The translations under genes and the position numbers were made by a program. The notes under the pieces are model-generated. The model was given only the letters and a program-made list of their open reading frames with translations, was not told the DNA's origin and ran no database searches. From assembly GCA_005879315.1 (NCBI GenBank), contig VBLC01000041.1:1-64000 (forward strand): a DNA stretch of 64,000 nucleotides, written 5' to 3'. Origin of the DNA: Deltaproteobacteria bacterium (GTDB taxonomy: Bacteria > Myxococcota > Myxococcia > Myxococcales > 40CM-4-68-19). Below are positions 52,592 through 61,063 of the stretch, piece after piece (within the stretch, counting starts at the first letter, position 1; each line of letters starts with the position of its first letter).

Positions 52592-54979
52592 CTACACGCG
52601 CAGCTGTTTGCTCGCCGGCTTGCTGTGCGGAACGTAGAACTTTTCCTTGCCGAACTTCATGACCAGCCGCACCTCCAGCGAGATCGAGTTGAGCTCAGGG
52701 TTCCACATTTCGCTCATTGGTCCATCGGGAAGCTCAAACTCGACGGTCAGCGGTTTAGTGGTCATCGACACGCTCGGGCGCACCTTGAACATCCGCTCTC
52801 CTTCGGGGACCACTTCGAACTTGCTCGCCTTCACCGCTGGCGGCTTGCCCTCCCCGGCCGCCTCGATGGTCGCCTTGTCGGTCAGATCCCGGGAATCGCC
52901 GGCGCTCGACCATTTTTCGATGTAGTGGAGGTCGAAGGACGCCCGTGAGGGCATGAACCCCATCTTCAACTCGGCCTCGCGCGGATCGGATCCTGCCTCG
53001 ATCTCAAATTTGGAGATCAAGTTGAGCAACGCCCGGAATTGCTCGTCGTAGTCGTCCAGGGACTCGGCGTCGTGTTTCCAGTCCGAGATTTTCCTGGTCG
53101 CCCACTCGGGTGTGAAGTTGCCTTCGCCATACAGCTCTCCCCAACAGCAATGCTTGACGTAGGTCTCGTAATCATTGTCGCGGAACATGCTCAAGAGGTG
53201 GCCGAGGGCCACGAGCAGGAGACCAGCGACCAGGAAAACCTGCGCGCCGGGCACTGCCAGGAGCGCGGCCAGACCCCAGACGGCGGTCGCGGCCGAGCCC
53301 GTCAGGGTGAGATACCCACCGGCGATCGCCTGGCTGTTGTCGCCTTTCTCGTAGGATTCGAGCAACTCATGGCCCGCGATGTAGGTCTCGATGCAGCCCG
53401 AGAGGAAGCCGATCGCCCCGATCGCCCGCTCGGAGACCTTGGCCAGCGAAAGGGCCGCGCTTGTGGAATCGAGCGAGAATTCCAGGAACTCAAGAAGCGC
53501 GATCTTCTGCTTCTCGATGTCCTCGCCTTTCATCGCTTCGATGAGGTCGTGGATGGCGAAGGCCATGTTGATGGCCTCGACGACCACCAGGACCTTGGTG
53601 GCGGCTCCTCTCCACCTGCCCTCGGATTCGAGCTCCTTTTCCCGATGCTCGATCTTCTCGAACTCCAGGATCTCGTAGTGCTGTCCCTTGACGACCTTCG
53701 TGTCGAAGACGGCGCCTGGCTCGCCCTCGTCTCTGGCCCAGTCGATCGGGCGCTGAACTCTCTTGAGCCGGATGTCCCAATGGAGCTTCATCGTCTTGAC
53801 GACGTACTCGACCGATTCGACCTTGCCCAGCTTGACCACCAGGATGGCCGGCCACTCCTTGAACGCCTCCAGCCACGCGCTCGCGGCCTTGCGGACGACA
53901 TTCTTGACCTCGGACGCCTCGATCTCCCTCGGGGAAAAGTACGCGTGGAAAAAATGAGCCTGGTCATCGAATATCTTGCCGAGCAATTTGCGACCGCAGA
54001 TCGACTCGCTCAGGCGCGTGATGCAAAGGCACCACGGGACAAAGTACTTGAGGAGCTCCTTGGGTTTCGCCAGGAACTCTTTTTCCACCAGCTTCATCGG
54101 CCAGGCGTCCAGCCAGTTGCAGAGGTATGAGCACCACCGATCGCGCCAGGAGGTCCGCGCATTGATCTGCCCGTCGTACTCCTTGAGGAAGTTGTCGATC
54201 GCCGATTGGTCGAGCCGGTTTTTGTTGCGATCGTAAAGCAGGTTGACCAAGGAGTTGGCCGGGTCGCCGTCGACCACGGCCTTGAGCACGCGGGCGAGGA
54301 GCACCTTCTTCTGTCGCCGGACCACCTCCTTCTGGTGCGGCTGCGTCTGATGCTTCTCGGTGGTCGTGTAATTGATCAGATCGTCCGCGGCCGCCACGTA
54401 GTACTCGTGCAGGTGCATGGCCACCGTGATCGGATCGAGCACCGGCACGAGGAGCTCATCGTGGCCAGGAATGACATTGGGGTCGTTCTCCTCGAAGGTC
54501 TGGTGCGGAACGTAATCCTGGACGTGCTTTTGCAGCTCGTCGATGGCCTTCAACGAGAGAGGGATGCGGGAGGCGAAGAAGTACCAGGTCAACACGTGCC
54601 CGTTGACCCGGCGCGGGAAGGAGATCCTTTGGCCGATCGGGACGCCCGCGGGCCGCTTGTCAGGCTCGACTCGCTTGCTCGGGTCGACCCGCGAAGGGTC
54701 CATCGGCGTAGCGGAGAGATCGCCCCCCGGCCCGCGATGCAGCTCTTCCCACCAGATCGCCACGCCCTGCACGTTGATATAGCTGCGGAACGCGTAGATC
54801 CATCGCTCGCCCTCGATCTCCTTCCAGGCGCCAGACCTGTCCTTGGTGAGGCCGAAAGGACGAAGATGTTTGGGCTCGGTGCCGCGCGCCTCGTACATCT
54901 TCCATTCGACGAATCGCACCGGCTTGGTGAAGACCGCGCAGGCCTCGTCGTACGCTTTCTTGAGGACCGGATCGCTCAT
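52592..54979 (-). CDS. Large protein with hydrophobic hairpin; candidate pore-forming or T6SS-type toxin
   Basis: 795 aa, no signal peptide, no family recognised. The N-terminal 450 residues are mixed and Trp/Tyr/Lys-rich. A helix near 460-475 (KVLVVVEAINMAFAI) and a long hydrophobic hairpin about 550-600 (GSAATAVWGLAALLAVPGAQ, then VFLVAGLLLVALGHLL) are embedded between charged segments, like colicin or VasX-type pore formers. The C-terminal 120 residues look beta-rich. The ATG overlaps the upstream gene stop (ATGA). Local GC is visibly lower than the flanks. Last gene of a three-gene operon. The toxin role is inferred. Confidence 0.55.
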   Translation of the reverse strand: MSDPVLKKAYDEACAVFTKPVRFVEWKMYEARGTEPKHLRPFGLTKDRSGAWKEIEGERWIYAFRSYINVQGVAIWWEELHRGPGGDLSATPMDPSRVDPSKRVEPDKRPAGVPIGQRISFPRRVNGHVLTWYFFASRIPLSLKAIDELQKHVQDYVPHQTFEENDPNVIPGHDELLVPVLDPITVAMHLHEYYVAAADDLINYTTTEKHQTQPHQKEVVRRQKKVLLARVLKAVVDGDPANSLVNLLYDRNKNRLDQSAIDNFLKEYDGQINARTSWRDRWCSYLCNWLDAWPMKLVEKEFLAKPKELLKYFVPWCLCITRLSESICGRKLLGKIFDDQAHFFHAYFSPREIEASEVKNVVRKAASAWLEAFKEWPAILVVKLGKVESVEYVVKTMKLHWDIRLKRVQRPIDWARDEGEPGAVFDTKVVKGQHYEILEFEKIEHREKELESEGRWRGAATKVLVVVEAINMAFAIHDLIEAMKGEDIEKQKIALLEFLEFSLDSTSAALSLAKVSERAIGAIGFLSGCIETYIAGHELLESYEKGDNSQAIAGGYLTLTGSAATAVWGLAALLAVPGAQVFLVAGLLLVALGHLLSMFRDNDYETYVKHCCWGELYGEGNFTPEWATRKISDWKHDAESLDDYDEQFRALLNLISKFEIEAGSDPREAELKMGFMPSRASFDLHYIEKWSSAGDSRDLTDKATIEAAGEGKPPAVKASKFEVVPEGERMFKVRPSVSMTTKPLTVEFELPDGPMSEMWNPELNSISLEVRLVMKFGKEKFYVPHSKPASKQLRV

Positions 54980-55446
54980 GAGGTCCTCGGCTCCAGAACC
55001 TCGATCTTCGTGTAGTCCGGCGGCCCGAAAGCGTGGTCCTGCAGATCCCAGTCCTTGGGCTCAGGGACTGGCTGGATGATGAAGAAGTAGTACTTCGGGA
55101 GGACGTCCGGCGGCCGCTCGTCCTTTGTGACCAGCTCCAGCGTCGGGATGTTGTGGAAGATGGTGCTCCTCGCTTTTCCACCGTGCTCCTGAGCGAGCGT
55201 GTAGACCGTCTTCAGTTTCACGTTGTCGAAGGTGATCGATTTGTGATGTTGGCCGAGGGGAACCGCGTCGTGGGACGTCTTTCTCATCACCGCGCCCGCG
55301 CTCGATTCGAGGACCAATTTGTCGCCGTCCTGGAGAGGCAGATCGAGAACTACAATGACGCTCCGCCGCGACGGGATGATCCCGATGGTGGTCCCCGGTC
55401 GCGGCCCGACCGCGGTTTTCGCATTCACCTTCTTGTTTCCGTTCAC
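54976..55446 (-). CDS. Small beta-rich protein of the effector-like operon
   Basis: 156 aa from GTG 55446. Alternating hydrophobic strands (IGIIPSRRSVIVVLDLPLQD; KLVLESSAG; PKYYFFIIQPVPEPKDW) suggest a beta-sandwich. No signal peptide and no recognised family. Overlaps both neighbours by 4 nt (GTGA and ATGA), so all three proteins are coupled. It could be a chaperone/adaptor, an immunity protein or a structural partner. Confidence 0.6.
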   Translation of the reverse strand: MNGNKKVNAKTAVGPRPGTTIGIIPSRRSVIVVLDLPLQDGDKLVLESSAGAVMRKTSHDAVPLGQHHKSITFDNVKLKTVYTLAQEHGGKARSTIFHNIPTLELVTKDERPPDVLPKYYFFIIQPVPEPKDWDLQDHAFGPPDYTKIEVLEPRTS

Positions 55447-58400
55447 GGCCGCTCCTGCACTCTGGTCTGGTCGTAGAAGGTGATGGCCTGTTCGCGCAGG
55501 CTGAACACGTGCTCGCCCGCCCGGACCTTGCAGTAGACCGGCCGGGGCGACCGGAGCAGGTTCTGGTCTGCGGTGAGCGCGTGCGGATCGAAGGCCACCG
55601 CGAAGCCCGAGTTGGCCACCTTGACCTTGTCGAAGTGCAGCTCCTGGTCGAGCTCGGGCGCGCCGGTGGCGAGGATGGCGTAGAAAGTCACCTGCAGTTC
55701 GCTCCCATCGTCGATGTTGAGAACGCGGCCCGCCAGCAGCGGATGATCGTTGATGTGCGCGGTTCTCTGCGACCAGGTGGCGAGGATGCGCTTCTCCTTC
55801 TCCTGCGCGCTCGGCTCCGGCTCCACGTTCTTCTCGCCTTTCCAGATCGACCACAGGTAGCCGAGCTGCTTGCCGCGGAACGCTTGCAAACCCTCGTATT
55901 GGCCGTCCTCGCGGCGGAAGACGATGCGCTCCGCGTGGATCGCCTCGCCCGCCGTCAGCGAGCCGAGCTTCTTGCCCGAAGGCTCGAACTTACTCCGATC
56001 CCATGAGGCGAAGAACCCAGGATGCTGCCCCTTCTTCACGCGCATGGGCAGGCCCAGGTGCGGATCGGGAACCAGGTCGCTGCCGTTGAAGGTCTGCCTG
56101 CCGGGCGCGTCACCCGGCATGAGCGTGGGAGGCGCGTTGGTGTCGTTCACCGCGACGACCAGTTCCTCCTCGCCCACCACCGACTGATCGACGGAGATCT
56201 CGATCTCCTTCTCGCGCACCGCTTCGATGGGCACCAGCAGTGTCCCCGCTGCGTCGGTCGTGCCTTGGTAGACGACGCTCCCGTCCACCTTCACTTGCAA
56301 CTCGGCTTTTGCGACGGGCCCGTTCGCATCGCGCAAGAGGAGCGTCACGTCTTCGTCGGGATGGAGGCGATCGTCCTTCTCGATTCTCCTCGACCCCTTG
56401 GCGTCGGGCGCGACCTCCGCGTGCGCCATCAGTCGCAGCGCGGTGACGGGATGGACGAAGATTGCTTTTCCCTCCTGGGGGAAGTCGTCGGCCTGCGCCA
56501 GGTCCTTCCAGAAGACGAAGAGCTGCGCGTTCTTCTTGAACTCCTCTCGCTCCTTGTCGGTGTGCGATTTGTGCCGCTCGTGTTGGAGGAACTTGTCCAG
56601 ATCGAGGGCGAACTCGGTGAGGCCTTTGACTGCCTGGTAGCGCGAGCGCCAGCACTCGACTGGCGTCCGGTAGAAGTGGCGCACCTCGCCCGGCGCGGGA
56701 ATGCCGTGCGGCATCTTGCCGATGGTCTTCTTCTGAGGGTCGAGCGCCTCGATCAGCTTCTGGGTGTGCAAGACGTCGCCGCGCTCCTCGCTCAGGTCGA
56801 GCTCGTTCAGCTTCACCTCGTCCTTGGCGCCGAATTCCTTCTCTGGCAGGGGTCCCACGGGGAAGACCGCGTCCTTGGAGAACACCGACCAGTGCACCAG
56901 CGGCGACCCCAAATAGTCACCCGCGATCCCGACGGGCTCTCCCGCCTCCACCGTCCATCGGCGCTTGCCGTCCTTCTTGTCGGCGTCGAGGATCGCGACC
57001 TTGCCGTCCTTGAGCGCGGCGATCGCCTGGCTCCTCCTGGCGGCTGCCTCCAGGTCGAAGTCGGCCCAGGCGGACAGTTCCTTCGCCTGCGCGCTGCCGT
57101 CCTGGGCGATCTTGATCCACTGGCCCTCGAGCTTGACGTACAGACCGTTGTCCTCGACGGTGCGGTCCTCCTCTTCGTAGAGGCCTGCCGCGAGCCATTG
57201 ATCGTTCTGCAAGTTGACCGGCGAGAACCTGCCTTTGTCTTCGTCCTTCCAGGTGGGCGCGTCGGCCATCACCCGCCACTTCGGCTTGCTGGCATCGGGC
57301 CCGTCGGTCAGGAGCCGGCGCAGCCAGCCCGCTTGGGTGCGGTCGGGATGGAGCGGTTCGCGCTGCAGATGCACGAAGAGGCTGAAGATCGACTTGTTGG
57401 CCTCCAGCGGATGGCGGAGGAGCACGAAGCCGGTGTCGCCCCAGGGATGGCCACCCGGCCCCGCCCCGATACGCGCCGCCACGACCTCACCGCGCGCGAT
57501 GGCGCAGATGGGCTTGCCACGATCGACCATGAGATCGGTGCCGCTGTGGAACTGTCCTGCGCTGCCCAAGGGGAACGCGCCGTGCAGCCCGCGCTCGCTG
57601 GCCTGATAGAGCGACTCCAGCGCCTGGGCAGTGACCGTCTGCGACTTGTTGATTTCAAATGGAAGGCGGCTGGCGCTGGTGCGGTCGATCTTGTGCACCA
57701 CTTCCTTGTCGTCGTCGACCTTCTGATCGGTGACGTAGAAGTAGCGGCCGATCTTGTCCATCTCCATGTAGCTGAGAAGCCGCTTCCCCTCGCTTTTGGG
57801 ATGGGTCTCGAGCAGCCGTCTGGCGCGCACCCAGTACTCGGAAAAGGAGGAGGGCTTCTGCTGCACCAACCGCAGATTTGACTCGCCCAGAAGCATGACG
57901 TTCGGGTTGGCGGGGTCGGTGATGCGCAGCCAGAGATCGCCATCCTGTTTCTTCCAGCCGGAGATGACGACGACGTGTCCGCCGTTCTTGCTGTTGGCGA
58001 GGCGGGTGTAGATGAGCACCGGGTTGTTGGCGTTGATCGCCTCGATGATGGGGTAAAAGCGCTTGTCCACTTCGGGGCGATCCGTGCTGATCGTGTCTTT
58101 GGGCGACTTCTGCAGATAGCTTTCCTGCAGCTTCCATCCCATCTTGTCGAAGAGCTGGGACAGATCGCAGCGGCCGTTGTCGGAGAGCGCCGCAATCGCA
58201 TCGGAGTTGGAGCCGCCCAGCCAGCGCAGGTTGTCGGCGTATTTGCCGACGGCGCCGGGGCCGGCCTTGCCGGTCTTGTGGCCGATGTACTCGGAGGTCT
58301 TGCCCAGCGCCTTGCAGTAGTAGTTGTAGAGCGTGGCCGCCGAGGTGCGGCCGCTCCACAGCCAGCTGTCGGCGAGCCCGTTGTAGTCGGGCAAGCGCGG

Positions 58401-58505
58401 GACATCGAGCCAGCGGCCCGCCGTGCCAGTGCGGTCCGGCTCCTCCATCCTGTCGGGTGTGCGAATCCCGTCGTCGGGATGGATGGGCAGTGACGGTGAA
58501 GCCAC
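55443..58505 (-). CDS. C39-like/M23 peptidase fusion protein, candidate effector
   Basis: 1020 aa, no Sec signal. Residues about 35-200 look like a C39-type papain fold with His in GGHVVVISGW (about 177) and Asp in ITDPANPN, but the nucleophile position reads SWLWSGRTS: Ser instead of Cys. Residues about 300-400 are an M23/LytM zinc endopeptidase (FHSGTDLMV, then LFVHLQ). A beta-sandwich (LLLRDANGPVAKAELQVKVD, about 710-770) and a second beta-rich region follow. GTG start with AGGGGGGAT upstream. First gene of the operon. It could cleave peptidoglycan cross-links, and delivery without a signal suggests secretion by a contact system. Confidence 0.8.
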   Translation of the reverse strand: MASPSLPIHPDDGIRTPDRMEEPDRTGTAGRWLDVPRLPDYNGLADSWLWSGRTSAATLYNYYCKALGKTSEYIGHKTGKAGPGAVGKYADNLRWLGGSNSDAIAALSDNGRCDLSQLFDKMGWKLQESYLQKSPKDTISTDRPEVDKRFYPIIEAINANNPVLIYTRLANSKNGGHVVVISGWKKQDGDLWLRITDPANPNVMLLGESNLRLVQQKPSSFSEYWVRARRLLETHPKSEGKRLLSYMEMDKIGRYFYVTDQKVDDDKEVVHKIDRTSASRLPFEINKSQTVTAQALESLYQASERGLHGAFPLGSAGQFHSGTDLMVDRGKPICAIARGEVVAARIGAGPGGHPWGDTGFVLLRHPLEANKSIFSLFVHLQREPLHPDRTQAGWLRRLLTDGPDASKPKWRVMADAPTWKDEDKGRFSPVNLQNDQWLAAGLYEEEDRTVEDNGLYVKLEGQWIKIAQDGSAQAKELSAWADFDLEAAARRSQAIAALKDGKVAILDADKKDGKRRWTVEAGEPVGIAGDYLGSPLVHWSVFSKDAVFPVGPLPEKEFGAKDEVKLNELDLSEERGDVLHTQKLIEALDPQKKTIGKMPHGIPAPGEVRHFYRTPVECWRSRYQAVKGLTEFALDLDKFLQHERHKSHTDKEREEFKKNAQLFVFWKDLAQADDFPQEGKAIFVHPVTALRLMAHAEVAPDAKGSRRIEKDDRLHPDEDVTLLLRDANGPVAKAELQVKVDGSVVYQGTTDAAGTLLVPIEAVREKEIEISVDQSVVGEEELVVAVNDTNAPPTLMPGDAPGRQTFNGSDLVPDPHLGLPMRVKKGQHPGFFASWDRSKFEPSGKKLGSLTAGEAIHAERIVFRREDGQYEGLQAFRGKQLGYLWSIWKGEKNVEPEPSAQEKEKRILATWSQRTAHINDHPLLAGRVLNIDDGSELQVTFYAILATGAPELDQELHFDKVKVANSGFAVAFDPHALTADQNLLRSPRPVYCKVRAGEHVFSLREQAITFYDQTRVQERP

Positions 58506-58575
58506 GACGAGATCCCCCCTGAACCTCGACCGAGCCGAGCTTACTGGAGATCACCGACCATGAACAGCGGCGATG

Positions 58576-59607
58576 TCAGCGGGCGCGCGCGATCGAGAAG
58601 AGGGCGATGTCGCGCAGATGGTCTGCGACCGCAGCGGGCAGCGGCGCGAGCGCGCGCAGAGATTCCTGGCAGAGCGCATCGGCCGTCTCGCGCGCTGCCC
58701 TGGCCGCGCCGCTGCGCTCGATGACGGCGCGCAGCTCCTCCGCATCGGCGCGCGGATTGCCCAGCCCGGCGCGCAGCGCTGCGGCGTCGGCCGGCGTGGC
58801 CATCTCGAGCGCACGCGCCAGAAGCAGCGTGCGCTTGCCCTCGCGCAGGTCGCTGGCGTTGGGCTTGCCGGTCATCTCCGGCGCGCCGAAGGTGCCGAGA
58901 AGGTCGTCGGCGATCTGGAACGCCTGCCCCAGCGGGCGCGCGTACCGCTCGAGCGTGGCGAGCACTTCCGGCGCCGCGCCGGCGAGCGTCGCGCCGAGCC
59001 GCAGCGGCATCTCGAAGCTGTAGCTTCCGGTCTTGAGGCGCTGGACCTCGAGCACGCCCGGCGCCGCCAGCGGGGGCCCGAGCGGCGCGAGCAGGTCGAG
59101 CGCCTGCCCGGTGATCACCTGCTGCAGCGCCTCGGTGAGCAGGCGGGCAGCTTCGAGGGCGCGGCCCGGCGAGGAGAGGACCAGCTCGTACGCCCAGGCC
59201 TCGCAGAGCGATCCGAGGAGGATGGCGATGCTCCCGCCCAGGTGCTCGCCGGCGGTCTTGGCGAGCGAAGCGTGCAATGTCGGGCCGCCACGCCGGATCT
59301 CGTCGCGGTCCATGAAGTCGTCGTGAATGAGCAGATAGGCGTGGAGCAACTCGATCCCGAGGCTGGCGTCGAAGGCGATCTCGCGCGCGCCGCCCGCCGC
59401 CTCGCAGCCGAGCAGGACGAGCGCGCCGCGGATGCGCTTGCCGCCGCGCAGGGCGTAGTCGCGCAGGAGCGCATGAGCGGGACGGAGATCGACGGGCAGG
59501 CTCGCAAGCCCTTCGCCCTTGCGGTCGAGAAATTCACGCAGCCGCGGGTCGCAGGCGCGCGAGTAGTCGGCGAGGTACGCAGGAGGACCCGGACTTGGGT
59601 GGGGCAC
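58576..59607 (-). CDS. Polyprenyl (geranylgeranyl/farnesyl) diphosphate synthase
   Basis: 343 aa. First Asp-rich motif LLIHDDFMDRDE and second motif IADDLLGTFG, with GGKRIRGAL (substrate diphosphate binding). A Tyr five residues before the first motif (HAYLLIHDD) suggests a short product, FPP or GGPP. The DDxxG second motif is common in actinobacterial and myxobacterial GGPP synthases. GTG start with AGGGG upstream, 25 bp after the HMG-CoA reductase stop, so both form an isoprenoid operon. Confidence 0.9.
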   Translation of the reverse strand: MPHPSPGPPAYLADYSRACDPRLREFLDRKGEGLASLPVDLRPAHALLRDYALRGGKRIRGALVLLGCEAAGGAREIAFDASLGIELLHAYLLIHDDFMDRDEIRRGGPTLHASLAKTAGEHLGGSIAILLGSLCEAWAYELVLSSPGRALEAARLLTEALQQVITGQALDLLAPLGPPLAAPGVLEVQRLKTGSYSFEMPLRLGATLAGAAPEVLATLERYARPLGQAFQIADDLLGTFGAPEMTGKPNASDLREGKRTLLLARALEMATPADAAALRAGLGNPRADAEELRAVIERSGAARAARETADALCQESLRALAPLPAAVADHLRDIALFSIARAR

Positions 59608-59632
59608 GGGAGCCCCTAGTATTAGCAGACCC

Positions 59633-60922
59633 TCAGGTCGCCTCGGGTGCCACCACCAGCTTGGCGAGAATCTCCTGCGCCCGATGCAGCTTGATCTCAC
59701 CCGCCGCGATCAGCGCCCGCGCCACTACTTCGACCGCGCTGCCCTTGGCTCCCGCGCTGACCGCCAGGTTGCGCGCGTGCAGCGCCATGTGGCCCTTCTG
59801 GATTCCGACCGTGCCGAGCGCCCGCAACGCGGCCATGTTCTGCGCGAGCCCGACCGCCGCCATGATCGCCGCCAGCTTCCGCGCGGGGGGGTCGCCCATC
59901 ATCCGCAACAGCACCGGAATGAGCGGATTGGCCTTCACCGCGCCTCCCACCGTCCCCACCTGGATGGGCAGTTCCGTGGTCCCTTTCAGCGAGCCGCGCT
60001 CCACCCACCAGCGCGTCAGCGGCTGATATTTCCCGCTCCGCGCCGCAAAGGCATGCGCGCCGGCCTCGATGGCCCGCCAGTCGTTTCCGGTGGCGAGCGC
60101 GACCGCGTCGACGCCGTTCATCACTCCCTTGTTGTGCGTGCAGGCGCGGTAGGGGTCGGCTTCGGCGAAGCGCGACGCCTCGGCGATGCCGTGCGCCACC
60201 TCCGCTCCGGAGAAGCCGAAATCCGCCAGCTCCTCGAAAGGAATGTTGCAGGCCGCGCGCGCCAGCCGCAGGTCCGCCAGGTTGGAGAGAATGCGCAGTC
60301 GCACCCGCCCGCCGCAGATGCGCTCCAGGAGCGGCGCCACGCCTTCGCACATGGTGTTGATCAGGTTGGCGCCCATCGCATCCTGCGTATCGACGATGAG
60401 GTGCACGATGGCATGCATCTCGTCGCCCACCTGGACCAGCCGCACTTCGAGGTCCTTGGCCCCTCCGCCGCGCGCCTTCATCGCCGGCTGCAGCGCGTTC
60501 GCGGCTGCGAGGATCTCCTCGCGCGCGCGGAGGATCGCCGTCCGCGCCGCCTCGGGGTTGGCCAGCTCGGTCACCTGCACCTGGCCGATCATCCGCGGCT
60601 CGTCGGCGTCGGCTAGAAAGCCGCCGCCCTCGCGCGCGATCTTCGCCGCCAGCGACACCGCTGCGATGACCGATGGCTCTTCCACCGCCATCGGGACCAC
60701 GACGTCCTCGCCGTTGATGAGGAAGTTGAGCCCCAGGCCGACCGGCAGCCCAAGCACGCCGACCGCGTTTTCGATCATCGCGTCGGCGTTCGCGACCGGG
60801 AGCGTCGCGCTCTGACCGAGGACGCGAAGCTCGTCGCTGCTCATTTCGAGCTGCTCGGCCAGCCGCCGGAGGCGCTCGGCCATCTTCATCTTGTAGAAGC
60901 CGGGGAGCCTGCTGGAAGCCAT
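59633..60922 (-). CDS. mvaA: Class II hydroxymethylglutaryl-CoA reductase
   Basis: 429 aa. Catalytic Glu in ENAVGVLGLPVG, Lys in THNKGVMNG, Asp in QDAMGANLIN and the His in KGHMALHARN are all present, as in Pseudomonas mevalonii MvaA. Typical class II length. Converts HMG-CoA to mevalonate with NAD(P)H. Followed by the polyprenyl synthase, which places it in isoprenoid synthesis rather than mevalonate degradation. Confidence 0.96.
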   Translation of the reverse strand: MASSRLPGFYKMKMAERLRRLAEQLEMSSDELRVLGQSATLPVANADAMIENAVGVLGLPVGLGLNFLINGEDVVVPMAVEEPSVIAAVSLAAKIAREGGGFLADADEPRMIGQVQVTELANPEAARTAILRAREEILAAANALQPAMKARGGGAKDLEVRLVQVGDEMHAIVHLIVDTQDAMGANLINTMCEGVAPLLERICGGRVRLRILSNLADLRLARAACNIPFEELADFGFSGAEVAHGIAEASRFAEADPYRACTHNKGVMNGVDAVALATGNDWRAIEAGAHAFAARSGKYQPLTRWWVERGSLKGTTELPIQVGTVGGAVKANPLIPVLLRMMGDPPARKLAAIMAAVGLAQNMAALRALGTVGIQKGHMALHARNLAVSAGAKGSAVEVVARALIAAGEIKLHRAQEILAKLVVAPEAT

Positions 60923-60971
60923 CTCTCCTCCGCGGCGTAGGATGCCGCATTCCGCCTGCGGTCGCTCGACA

Positions 60972-61013
60972 AAACGCTCGAAACGCTCACCGCGCCGGCT
61001 ACCAGAGTCTGGT
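60972..61013. promoter_or_regulatory. Candidate mvaA regulatory sequences
   Basis: In the 141-bp gap upstream of mvaA lie two copies of AAACGCTC nine bases apart (about 60972-60988). A perfect 6-1-6 palindrome ACCAGA-G-TCTGGT follows at 61001-61013, about 80 bp from the start codon. They may be an activator or repressor site; no regulator is adjacent. Confidence 0.35.
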
Positions 61014-61063
61014 GGCTCTACATGAAAGCGCAGTATCCGCCAGATGAAGTTTTCGGGAAGGTC

